A stretch of DNA of 6,314 bases from an uncultured Alphaproteobacteria bacterium (GTDB lineage Bacteria > Pseudomonadota > Alphaproteobacteria > RF32 > CAG-239), in assembly GCA_944391355.1 (NCBI GenBank), contig CALXTG010000160.1, positions 1 to 6,314 on the forward strand, written 5' to 3'. The position numbers and the translations under genes are program-made. This document shows positions 1 through 5,456 of this stretch, piece by piece. The notes below the pieces were generated by a model, which was given only the letters and a program-made list of their open reading frames with translations, was not told the DNA's origin and did not search any database. Each line of letters begins with the position of its first letter. Within the stretch, counting starts at the first letter, position 1.

Positions 1-736
1 CCCCCGAACCTTCGCCCATGACAAAACCGCTGCGGTCTTTATCCCAGGGACGAGAGGCCTTTTCCGGCGTATCGTTAAACTCGGAAGTAATTGCTTTCAT
101 GCGGGCAAAGCCGGACAGCCCAAGTACGTTAATTGCAGATTCGGCGCCGCCTGCCAGCATCATATCGGCATCACCCATCGCAATCATGCGGGCGGCATCA
201 CCGATCGCATGCGTACCGGTCGAACAGGCAGTAACACAGGCATGATTCGGCCCTTTAAGACCATGTTTAATCGACAGATTCCCCGAAACCAGATTAATCA
301 GGCAGGAAGGAATAAAGAAAGGCGAAATTCTTTTCATACCGCTTTCATGAAAAGAAATCGAGTTATCATAAATCACCTGCAGACCGCCGATACCCGATCC
401 CATCATAACGCCGGCGCGGTTTTTTTCTTCTTCGCTGGCGGTCTCAACGTTCCAACCGGCGTCTTTTAACTCATCATCGCCGGCTGCCATGCCGTACATG
501 ATAAACTTGTCATTTTTCTTCTGGTCTTTGGGAGGCATAACCGTATCGGGATTAAAATCATGTTCGCCTTCGCCGAAAGGAACCTGTCCGGCAATTTCTA
601 CCGGAATATCTTTAAGGTCAACGCCTTCGATTTTACGGATTCCCGATTTACCGTCCAACAGCTGTTTCCAGTTATACTCAACGCCTCTGCCGAAAGGAGA
701 GACAATTCCCAGTCCGGTAACGACAACTCTTCTCAT
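1..736 (-). CDS. fabF: Beta-ketoacyl-ACP synthase II (FabF), 3' part missing at window edge
   Basis: Condensing enzyme of type II fatty-acid synthesis: it adds malonyl-ACP to acyl-ACP in the cytoplasm, lengthening the chain by two carbons. Reading the minus strand from the ATG at 736-734 gives an N-terminus MRRVVVTGLGIVSPFG, the classic KAS II opening, and an uninterrupted frame of 245 residues to the window edge. The active-site cysteine is seen in the motif VTACSTGTHA at residue 171 (codon 226-224), followed by the AGGAES and FARMKA segments and the SRPWDKDRSGFVMGEG segment. The two catalytic histidines of the family lie beyond the edge; a full protein is usually about 410-420 residues, so roughly 170 are missing. 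An AGAGG ribosome-binding site (744-748) sits 7 nt before the ATG. It lies 95 nt downstream of acpP, the usual acpP-fabF order. The residues around 55-75 (MPPKDQKKNDKF) look alphaproteobacterial. FabB is less likely given the overall match to FabF. Confidence 0.95.
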   Translation of the reverse strand, partial: MRRVVVTGLGIVSPFGRGVEYNWKQLLDGKSGIRKIEGVDLKDIPVEIAGQVPFGEGEHDFNPDTVMPPKDQKKNDKFIMYGMAAGDDELKDAGWNVETASEEEKNRAGVMMGSGIGGLQVIYDNSISFHESGMKRISPFFIPSCLINLVSGNLSIKHGLKGPNHACVTACSTGTHAIGDAARMIAMGDADMMLAGGAESAINVLGLSGFARMKAITSEFNDTPEKASRPWDKDRSGFVMGEGSG

Positions 737-777
737 TCTAAATCCTCTAAATTATTTTCTACACAGCCATAAACAAC

Positions 778-804
778 GAAACTCGCCTGAATATAGCGAG
801 TTTC
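778..804 (-). terminator. Hairpin between acpP and fabF, possible partial terminator or processing site
   Basis: A perfect 9-bp inverted repeat (GAAACTCGC at 778-786, GCGAGTTTC at 796-804) with a 9-nt loop lies in the acpP-fabF spacer. Read on the minus strand it is followed by GTTGTTTATGG, which is U-rich but not a clean U-run, so strong termination is doubtful. The position would fit partial termination or mRNA stabilisation that makes more acpP than fabF message, as is needed for the very abundant carrier protein. The hairpin is seen; the role is inferred. Confidence 0.4.
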
Positions 805-831
805 ATAAACCTTCACAAGTCAAATTTCGAC

Positions 832-1065
832 CTAAGCGTTTTTGGAAAGATAGTCAATAGCATCTTTCACGGTCAGAATTTTCTCAGCAGCTTCGTCAGG
901 AATTTCGCAGCCGAATTCTTCTTCGAAAGCCATTACCAATTCTACCGTATCCAAGCTGTCGGCACCCAAATCGTCGATGAAACTGGCGTTTTCGGTAACT
1001 TTCGATTCTTCAACACCCAGGTGTTCGGCAACAATTTTCTTAACGCGGTTAGCTGTATCAGTCAT
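832..1065 (-). CDS. acpP: Acyl carrier protein AcpP
   Basis: Small acidic cytoplasmic carrier of growing acyl chains in fatty-acid synthesis, and donor to lipid A and phospholipid synthesis. The 77-residue length is typical of the family. The motif GADSLDTVELV holds Ser37, the site of 4'-phosphopantetheine attachment, at the start of recognition helix II; the segments FIDDLGADSLD and EEEFGCEIPDEAAEKI are the family hallmarks. The ATG at 1065-1063 is preceded by AGAGG (1075-1079) with 9-nt spacing. The next gene downstream on the same strand is fabF, which uses acyl-ACP as substrate, so the two form the usual housekeeping pair. In many proteobacteria fabG lies directly upstream of acpP; here the upstream neighbour is instead a divergent ABC transporter operon, so acpP heads its own transcript. 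Confidence 0.98.
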   Translation of the reverse strand: MTDTANRVKKIVAEHLGVEESKVTENASFIDDLGADSLDTVELVMAFEEEFGCEIPDEAAEKILTVKDAIDYLSKNA

Positions 1066-1125
1066 ATGATAAAACCTCTAAAAAATTAAAACAAATTAAT
1101 CGGACCATCTGACCCGTGAGTCGGT

Positions 1126-1154
1126 AGATAGCACAAATTTATATCATTTGACAA
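1126..1154 (-). promoter_or_regulatory. Promoter of acpP
   Basis: On the minus strand, TTGTCA (1154-1149) and CTATCT (1131-1126) are separated by exactly 17 nt. This matches the relaxed housekeeping-sigma pattern of alphaproteobacteria, where the -10 is often CTATNT. The implied start near 1119 leaves a leader of about 50-55 nt that includes the AGAGG site. Only the sequence match supports it. Confidence 0.6.
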
Positions 1155-1194
1155 GCATTATTTTCAATTTGCGCCCCGAATGCACAGTTAGCGC

Positions 1195-1222
1195 TTGCAA
1201 ATTTCCGCGCTTTATCTATAAT
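1195..1222 (+). promoter_or_regulatory. Promoter of the ABC transporter operon
   Basis: TTGCAA (1195-1200) and a perfect TATAAT (1217-1222) are separated by 16 nt. Transcription would begin around 1229, leaving a short leader of about 23 nt containing the GAGGAAGAG ribosome-binding site at 1235-1243. The -35 is flanked by a short inverted repeat, AGCGC (1190-1194) and GCGCT (1207-1211), which could be an operator but is too short to insist on. Confidence 0.6.
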
Positions 1223-1251
1223 TCCAAAGGATTTGAGGAAGAGTAAAAAAT

Positions 1252-2175
1252 ATGCACAATATCATCGAGGCCTGCAATTTAACCAAGAAATTCAGATTAA
1301 AAAAAACCGGAAAAGGGTTAAAAAACCTGTTTAAGCCTCAATATAAAACCGTCGTTGCCGTCAACAACATTTCTTTTGCCATCAAACCCGGCGAAAGAGT
1401 AGCCTTCATCGGCCCTAACGGCGCCGGAAAATCAACCACGATCAAAATGCTGTCCTCCATTCTTTACCCGACTTCCGGCGAAGCCCGTGTCTTGGGCATG
1501 ATTCCCTGGAGCAACCGCCGCCGGCTTGCCTATGATATCGGCACGGTTTTCGGCCAGCGCTCCCAGCTCTGGTATCATCTGCCGGTACAAGACAGCTTTG
1601 CCCTGATGGGAAAAATCTATAATGTTCCCGAAATCGCGTTCAAAAAAAGATTATCCCGCCTGGTTCGCCTGTTTGAAATCCGCGACCTGCTGAACAGCCC
1701 GACCCGCAGCCTGTCACTGGGACAACGGATGCGCTGCGAAATCGTCGCCTCGCTGATTCATAATCCCAAAGTGCTGTTTCTGGACGAACCGACCATCGGA
1801 CTCGACATCACCGCCAAGGCGATTATCCGCAATCTGATCAGACAACAGGCCTTGGAAGAAGAAACAACCCTGCTGCTGACCTCGCACGACACTGATGATA
1901 TGGAAAAAGTCTGCGACAGAGTCATTGTCATAAACAAAGGCAAATTGATTTTTGATGATTCGCTGACGACCCTGTGCGATTCCTATCTGAACAAAAAATA
2001 CCTTGAAATCACGACCGAGAGCGGCGAAAAAATCCGCAAAGTCATTGATACGCGGCAGATACCGGTAAAAAAAGCGCTCGATGAACTGGTACAAACCTAT
2101 CATGTCGCCGACCTGACCGTTGAAAACCCGCCGATGGAAGAAATTATTAAGGAGATTTACAATCGTGGCGATTAA
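1252..2175 (+). CDS. ABC-2 type transporter ATP-binding protein (COG4586-like)
   Basis: Cytoplasmic ATPase that would drive the two membrane proteins encoded next to it. All nucleotide-binding motifs are visible in its 307 residues: Walker A GPNGAGKST (54-62), Q-loop in VFGQRSQLW (Gln102), signature LSLGQRMR (154-161), Walker B VLFLDEP (174-180, Glu179), D-loop GLD and H-loop TSHD (His212). The phrase FGQRSQLWYHLPVQDSF, and a lysine-rich insert before Walker A (about residues 16-33), match my memory of COG4586, the ATPase of an uncharacterised three-gene ABC-2 family. About 80 residues follow the H-loop, forming a C-terminal extension. ATG at 1252 has GAGGAAGAG 8 nt upstream. The 3' end overlaps the next gene by 11 nt. 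Substrate unknown; drug or lipid export would be a guess. Confidence 0.92.
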   Translation: MHNIIEACNLTKKFRLKKTGKGLKNLFKPQYKTVVAVNNISFAIKPGERVAFIGPNGAGKSTTIKMLSSILYPTSGEARVLGMIPWSNRRRLAYDIGTVFGQRSQLWYHLPVQDSFALMGKIYNVPEIAFKKRLSRLVRLFEIRDLLNSPTRSLSLGQRMRCEIVASLIHNPKVLFLDEPTIGLDITAKAIIRNLIRQQALEEETTLLLTSHDTDDMEKVCDRVIVINKGKLIFDDSLTTLCDSYLNKKYLEITTESGEKIRKVIDTRQIPVKKALDELVQTYHVADLTVENPPMEEIIKEIYNRGD

Positions 2176-2959
2176 ATCCCGGTTCAGAAAATACGGCGCT
2201 TTTATCAGCTTGGCCGCCCGACAGGCAATAACCAACAAAACGGTTTTATGCGGCGGGATTTTCTTATTGCTGATCCTGCTTTTAACCTACAATCAGCTTT
2301 GGACCGTCATCGGCAAAGACTCTGCCGACCCGTCAATCAATGCGACTTTTCTCTGGTATTTATTGTTCGGCGAACTGATAATCCTCTCTGCTCCCAAGGT
2401 CGAGCGCATTCTTGAACAAGACATCAAAAGCGGTACGCTGGCCTATTATCTTAACAAACCGGTTTCTTTTTTTATGATGCGTTTCTGCGAAAACCTCAGC
2501 CTGATGAGCATTAACTTTGTTTCTCTCGGATTGGCCGGAACTCTGACCGCCTGGCTGCTGACCCCGCAGACGCCTTTTACCTGGCTGCAATTCCCGTTGA
2601 TTGTTTCTTTGGTCTATTTATCGTCGCTCATAAATCTGCTGCTCTACACCGCGGTCGGTTTTTCGAGTCTGTGGCTGGAACACACCAAAACCCTGGCCAT
2701 GGCCGTTCAACGGCTGGCCTTTATCTTCGGCGGCGCAATTTTTCCGCTGTCAATTTATCCCGAATGGTTTGTCGATATCGCCCGCTGGACGCCTTTTTAT
2801 TCGCTGTATTATCTGACAATCAAACTTTCCTATGATTTCTCGGCCGCTGACGTCAGCCGGGCTCTCGGACTGAACTGTCTCTGGCTGGCTTTTATTATCG
2901 GATTTATCATCTGGGCCTACCGAACCATGCAGAAAAGGGTTAATGTCTATGGCGGCTGA
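2165..2959 (+). CDS. ABC-2 type transporter permease 1 (COG4587-like)
   Basis: Integral inner-membrane subunit of the exporter. I place the start at GTG 2165, because AAGGAG (2149-2154) lies 10 nt before it and the protein then opens MAIKSRFRKYG; the longer in-frame TTG at 2120 has no ribosome-binding site and would add 15 basic residues. The 264-residue protein shows about six hydrophobic segments, near 28-47, 60-77, 110-133, 142-168, 178-198 and 234-252. The motif DIKSGTLAYYLNKP (86-99), between segments two and three, is the conserved cytoplasmic signature of this permease group (I-x-x-G-x-L-x-Y-x-L-x-x-P). It overlaps the ATPase gene by 11 nt and the next permease by about 11 nt, which implies translational coupling and equal amounts of subunits. 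Confidence 0.88.
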   Translation: MAIKSRFRKYGAFISLAARQAITNKTVLCGGIFLLLILLLTYNQLWTVIGKDSADPSINATFLWYLLFGELIILSAPKVERILEQDIKSGTLAYYLNKPVSFFMMRFCENLSLMSINFVSLGLAGTLTAWLLTPQTPFTWLQFPLIVSLVYLSSLINLLLYTAVGFSSLWLEHTKTLAMAVQRLAFIFGGAIFPLSIYPEWFVDIARWTPFYSLYYLTIKLSYDFSAADVSRALGLNCLWLAFIIGFIIWAYRTMQKRVNVYGG

Positions 2960-3734
2960 AAATTGGGAACTCTTCCGGTTCATACAAAAAAGCAACCTTA
3001 AAACCGCCTTTCTTTCCAAAGGCGACGCTTTTGTAAACATCTTGATGATGCTCATCAATAATTTCTCTTTTATCTTTATGTGGTGGGTTATCTTTAATGA
3101 CAAAGGCACTATCAACGGCTGGAACTTTGACGACATGGCGCTGATGTTTGCCGTTTCGGGTCTGAGCTTTGCGCTTTACGCCATCTTTTTCCGCGGGGTC
3201 GCCGAACTGCCGCAATATATAGAGAACGGCACCCTTGACAGCTATATTGTCAGCCCGCGCAACCTGCTGTTTATGGCCTCAACCTCTTTTTCGACCTTTG
3301 CCAATTGGGGAGATGTCATCACCGCCCTGACAATGTATTTTCTTTCCGGCTATGTCAGCGCCGGAGGATTTATACTCTTTTTATATCTGAGCTTCATGGC
3401 ATTTTTGCTGACCTACGCCATGCGTCTGATTCTGTCGACTTTTGCTTTCTATACTTCGGGCACCGAAAGCCTCGGCAACAATATTCTGATGACTTTTCTG
3501 ATTTTTTCCAACCAGCCGGCCACCATATTCACCGGAATTTACAAAGTAATCTTCCTGACCGTAATTCCCGCGGGATTCGTATCGCTTTTTCCCGTTGCGT
3601 TGCTGAAAAGCTTTACCTGGACGGAGTTTGCGGTCTTTACACTCGGCACCGGCGGAATTTTTCTGCTGAGCCTGTTCTTTTTTTACCGCGGCCTCCGGCG
3701 TTACGCTTCCGGAAACCGCTTCGGAATCCGCTGA
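2949..3734 (+). CDS. ABC-2 type transporter permease 2 (COG3694/DUF990-like)
   Basis: Second integral membrane subunit, which with permease 1 would form a heterodimeric channel. Two start codons are possible: ATG 2943 and ATG 2949. The only Shine-Dalgarno-like stretch is AAAAGGG (2933-2939), which is 3 nt from the first but 9 nt from the second, so I prefer 2949 (261 residues). Hydrophobic segments lie near 27-49, 62-82, 107-133, 139-165, 178-213 and 228-247. The motif IENGTLDSYIVSP (91-103) parallels the one in permease 1 and matches the DUF990/ABC2_membrane_6 family, as does the C-terminal GLRRYASGNRFG. No terminator follows; the next gene starts 80 nt downstream from its own promoter, so some readthrough into it is possible. 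Confidence 0.88.
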   Translation: MAAENWELFRFIQKSNLKTAFLSKGDAFVNILMMLINNFSFIFMWWVIFNDKGTINGWNFDDMALMFAVSGLSFALYAIFFRGVAELPQYIENGTLDSYIVSPRNLLFMASTSFSTFANWGDVITALTMYFLSGYVSAGGFILFLYLSFMAFLLTYAMRLILSTFAFYTSGTESLGNNILMTFLIFSNQPATIFTGIYKVIFLTVIPAGFVSLFPVALLKSFTWTEFAVFTLGTGGIFLLSLFFFYRGLRRYASGNRFGIR

Positions 3735-3751
3735 TAACTTTCAAGCCGCAG

Positions 3752-3780
3752 TTGACAAAGCCCTCGCAACGCAATATCTT
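3752..3780 (+). promoter_or_regulatory. Promoter of the cysteine-rich protein gene
   Basis: A consensus TTGACA (3752-3757) is followed after exactly 17 nt by TATCTT (3775-3780). It is the best -35 in the window. A start near 3787 leaves a leader of about 28 nt holding GAGG. The promoter sits just after the stop of permease 2, so the downstream gene can be expressed independently of the ABC operon. Confidence 0.6.
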
Positions 3781-3814
3781 AGACGTAAATAAAACTTAGC
3801 CTGAGGAAAATCTG

Positions 3815-4177
3815 ATGAAAAAACTTTTTTATATCGTCCTGGTCGTCATTTTGCTGATGATTGTCAGCTACTTCGTTAAAGAAGGACACAACAAAACACA
3901 GCCGGCCGCCACCGAAGAAAACGCGGTCGTTGATACCGTCGATGCTGAGCAACCTGCCGAAGTTAATGGGCAGCCGGTTGTCTCCTGCACTTGCGAAACC
4001 GAATGTTCCTGCCCTGAAGGCATTGAAAACTGCGATGAATGCGAAGCCGCCCGCGAGGCCTGCAAATGCCAAACCGAAGACGGCGACATTGTCGAAGTGG
4101 AAGAAGAGGTTGAAGATGTCGAAGAAATTAACCCCGAAGAAACTTCCGACGAAGGCGAGACCATCATTAAAGAGTAA
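3815..4177 (+). CDS. Unrecognised membrane-anchored protein with eight cysteines and an acidic tail
   Basis: I do not recognise this 120-residue protein. Residues 1-21 are two lysines plus a hydrophobic stretch (LFYIVLVVILLMIVSYF), a signal anchor or uncleaved signal peptide; no lipobox is present. Residues 22-57 are a polar linker. Residues 58-85 hold eight cysteines (58, 60, 64, 66, 73, 76, 83, 85), arranged CxC-x3-CxC-x6-CxxC-x6-CxC, nearly symmetric. From residue 86 on the chain is dominated by Glu and Asp. The N-terminal anchor suggests that the Cys and acidic parts face the periplasm, where they might form disulfides or bind metal; both are inference. ATG 3815 has GAGG (3803-3806) 8 nt upstream, plus its own promoter and terminator, so the frame is well supported although two other frames are also open here. 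It may be related in function to the upstream exporter, but nothing shows that directly. Confidence 0.8.
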   Translation: MKKLFYIVLVVILLMIVSYFVKEGHNKTQPAATEENAVVDTVDAEQPAEVNGQPVVSCTCETECSCPEGIENCDECEAAREACKCQTEDGDIVEVEEEVEDVEEINPEETSDEGETIIKE

Positions 4178-4201
4178 CATTCGCTAACCAAATTTTACTG
4201 C

Positions 4202-4227
4202 AAAAGGCCGTTTTCACACGGCCTTTT
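4202..4227 (+). terminator. Intrinsic terminator of the cysteine-rich protein gene
   Basis: A perfect 10-bp stem, AAAAGGCCGT (4202-4211) and ACGGCCTTTT (4218-4227), closes a 6-nt loop and ends in four T with more T shortly after. It lies 25 nt beyond the stop codon at 4177. The A-rich left side means it could also stop transcription from the other direction. Confidence 0.88.
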
Positions 4228-4229
4228 AC

Positions 4230-4257
4230 TTGTCTTTGCTAAAAGGATAGTTATATT
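4230..4257 (+). promoter_or_regulatory. Possible promoter of ldh
   Basis: TTGTCT (4230-4235), right after the terminator stem, and TATATT (4252-4257) are separated by 16 nt. A start near 4264 would give ldh a leader of about 170 nt that contains the whole palindrome. No better promoter was found closer to the gene, but the match is moderate. Confidence 0.4.
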
Positions 4258-4275
4258 AGATTAAAATAAAAAAAG

Positions 4276-4417
4276 TTGCTTTAGAGGCCTGTCAAAACTA
4301 GATGAATTTTAGATCGGCAGATAAAGTGATTTCCAGCGGCGAAAAAATTTTAGCGTACATTGGAAGTACGTGAATTTTTGAGATCGCGTAAAATTGCTTT
4401 AGATGCCAGCTAAAATT
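4276..4417 (+). repeat. Pair of direct repeats around the palindrome
   Basis: TTGCTTTAGA occurs at 4276-4285 and again at 4394-4403. Similarity continues into the next 14 bases (GCC, AAAA and other matches), giving about 19 of 24 identical between 4276-4299 and 4394-4417. The left copy lies outside the palindrome and the right copy forms part of its right arm, so the element may be composite or a decayed array of two units. Confidence 0.5.
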
Positions 4418-4421
4418 CATC
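4301..4421. repeat. Long imperfect palindrome in the ldh leader
   Basis: The outer arms are a perfect 12-bp inverted repeat, GATGAATTTTAG (4301-4312) and CTAAAATTCATC (4410-4421). Pairing continues imperfectly inward (GGCA, TAAAG and ATTT blocks), then AAAAATT (4343-4349) with AATTTTT (4373-4379), and ends in CGTAC (4354-4358) with GTACG (4366-4370) around a 7-nt loop. The whole 121 bases could fold as one long hairpin. It ends three bases before the ldh Shine-Dalgarno. The size, the arm symmetry and the lack of coding content resemble bacterial dispersed palindromic or MITE-like repeats, but one copy cannot prove that. It accounts for most of the 259-nt gap between the cysteine-rich gene and ldh. 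Confidence 0.7.
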
Positions 4422-4436
4422 AAAAAGGAGGATAGT

Positions 4437-5381
4437 ATGAAAGTAGGAATAATAGGTGCCGGCTCCGTCGGCAGTACAACAGCCTTTGCACTAATTATGA
4501 GAGGCGTCGCCAGAAAAGTCGTTTTGGTCGACCAGAATAAAAAGAAAGCCGAAGCCGAGGCAATGGATATTGCCCACGCCACGCCTTTTGCTTATGCCAG
4601 CAAAATCAAAGCCGGCGATTATGCCGACCTGAACGGCTGCGAAGTCGTCATCGTCACCGCCGGCGCCAATCAGAAACCGGGACAAAGCCGCACCGACCTG
4701 CTGGCGGTCAATGTCAAAATCTTTGAAGATATCATTCCGCAGGTCGTCGCCCATGCGCCTGACTGTATCCTGCTGATTGCTTCCAATCCGGTCGATATCA
4801 TGACCGCCGTAGCCTTAAAACTTTCCGGATTCCCCAAAGAGCGGGTTTTCGGCAGCGGCACCACGCTTGACACCGCCCGCTTCCGCACCCTGCTCGGCTA
4901 TCACCTCGGCGTTTCGCCGAAATCAATTCATGCCAATGTTCTGGGCGAACACGGCGACAGCGAAGTTTTAATCTGGTCCAATGCCGACGCCGGCACGGTT
5001 TCGATTGAAGAACTGGCAACAATTTACAACAAACCTTTCACCCCGGAAATTAAAGCCCAAATCGATGACTGTGTCCGCAACGCCGCTTATAAAATTATTG
5101 ACGGCAAAGGCGCGACTTTTTACGGCATCGCCGGCGCCCTGACGCGCATTTGTCAGGCAATTTCCAGCAATGAATATGCGATTCTGACCGTTTCGTCTTT
5201 CCATGAAAGCGTCGAAAACAGCAAAAACATTTGCATTTCCTATCCCTGCGCCATCGGTAAACGCGGGGTTCACGGCGAAATTTATCCCGAATTCAGTGAA
5301 TCGGAACATCACGATTTGGCTTTAAGCGCCGCCAAGATTGAAGAATTGACCAAAATCGCCCTGGATTGCATAAAAAAATAA
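4437..5381 (+). CDS. ldh: L-lactate dehydrogenase
   Basis: Cytoplasmic NAD-dependent enzyme that interconverts pyruvate and L-lactate, regenerating NAD during fermentation. The 314-residue length is normal for the LDH/MDH family. Visible features: nucleotide-binding GAGSVG (7-12) with Asp32 closing the second strand; the substrate-specificity loop AGANQKPGQSRTDLL, where Gln79 marks lactate rather than malate dehydrogenase (MDH has Arg here) and Arg85 is the mobile catalytic arginine; Asn117 in SNPVD; Asp145 and substrate-binding Arg148 in LDTARFR; catalytic His172 in GEHGDSE; and Thr227 in KGATFYGIA. The last two motifs are also LDH-type. AAGGAGG (4425-4431) lies 5 nt before the ATG, the strongest ribosome-binding site in the window. 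Transcribed alone between two terminators, with a long structured leader. Malate dehydrogenase is the main alternative and is disfavoured by Gln79. Confidence 0.93.
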   Translation: MKVGIIGAGSVGSTTAFALIMRGVARKVVLVDQNKKKAEAEAMDIAHATPFAYASKIKAGDYADLNGCEVVIVTAGANQKPGQSRTDLLAVNVKIFEDIIPQVVAHAPDCILLIASNPVDIMTAVALKLSGFPKERVFGSGTTLDTARFRTLLGYHLGVSPKSIHANVLGEHGDSEVLIWSNADAGTVSIEELATIYNKPFTPEIKAQIDDCVRNAAYKIIDGKGATFYGIAGALTRICQAISSNEYAILTVSSFHESVENSKNICISYPCAIGKRGVHGEIYPEFSESEHHDLALSAAKIEELTKIALDCIKK

Positions 5382-5403
5382 TCTAAAAAGTCGGTTCTAA
5401 GAT

Positions 5404-5432
5404 TTGCAATTCCTCTTCTTTTGCCTTATATT
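5404..5432 (+). promoter_or_regulatory. Probable mtaB promoter inside the ldh terminator
   Basis: TTGCAA (5404-5409), the same -35 as in front of the ABC operon, is followed after 17 nt by TATATT (5427-5432). The -10 falls in the loop of the ldh terminator, and the start would be near 5439, just where the terminator 3' arm begins. The leader would be about 18 nt. Confidence 0.5.
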
Positions 5433-5453
5433 GGGCGGGAAGAGGAATTTTTT
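5408..5453 (+). terminator. Intrinsic terminator of ldh, overlapping mtaB signals
   Basis: An 11-bp perfect stem, AATTCCTCTTC (5408-5418) and GAAGAGGAATT (5439-5449), closes a 20-nt loop that itself can pair GCC with GGC, and runs into six T (5448-5453). It lies 26 nt after the ldh stop. Its 3' arm contains AGAGGA, the only ribosome-binding site available to mtaB. Confidence 0.85.
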
Positions 5454-5456
5454 ATA

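Noticed and set aside
18..860. Several plus-strand open frames opposite fabF and acpP.
   Set aside because: Both minus-strand genes are certain from their motifs, and the plus-strand translations are low-complexity with no match to any family I know.
1148..1153. Perfect TTGACA on the plus strand in the divergent spacer.
   Set aside because: At 17 nt downstream the bases are GCGCCC, not a -10. The same bases read on the other strand form the acpP -35, which does have a well-spaced -10.
2120..2164. Upstream TTG start for permease 1, adding 15 residues.
   Set aside because: No ribosome-binding site precedes it, the extension is very basic and overlaps the ATPase frame further, while GTG 2165 has AAGGAG at 10 nt.
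1714..2238. Long antisense open frame (174 codons) across the ATPase and permease 1 junction.
   Set aside because: It lies opposite the Walker B and H-loop coding region of a clear ATPase and its product shows no recognisable domain; a shadow frame.
3779..4191. Two antisense open frames (133 and 107 codons) and a second sense frame (108 codons) overlap the cysteine-rich gene.
   Set aside because: They are a by-product of GAA/GAG-rich coding on the plus strand, which reads as TTC/CTC on the other strand and removes stops. Only the 3815 frame has a promoter, a ribosome-binding site and a sensible membrane anchor.
4298..4582. Antisense open frame of 94 codons running from ldh into the palindrome.
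   Set aside because: It covers the certain LDH N-terminus on the other strand and then non-coding palindrome; no ribosome-binding site or family match.
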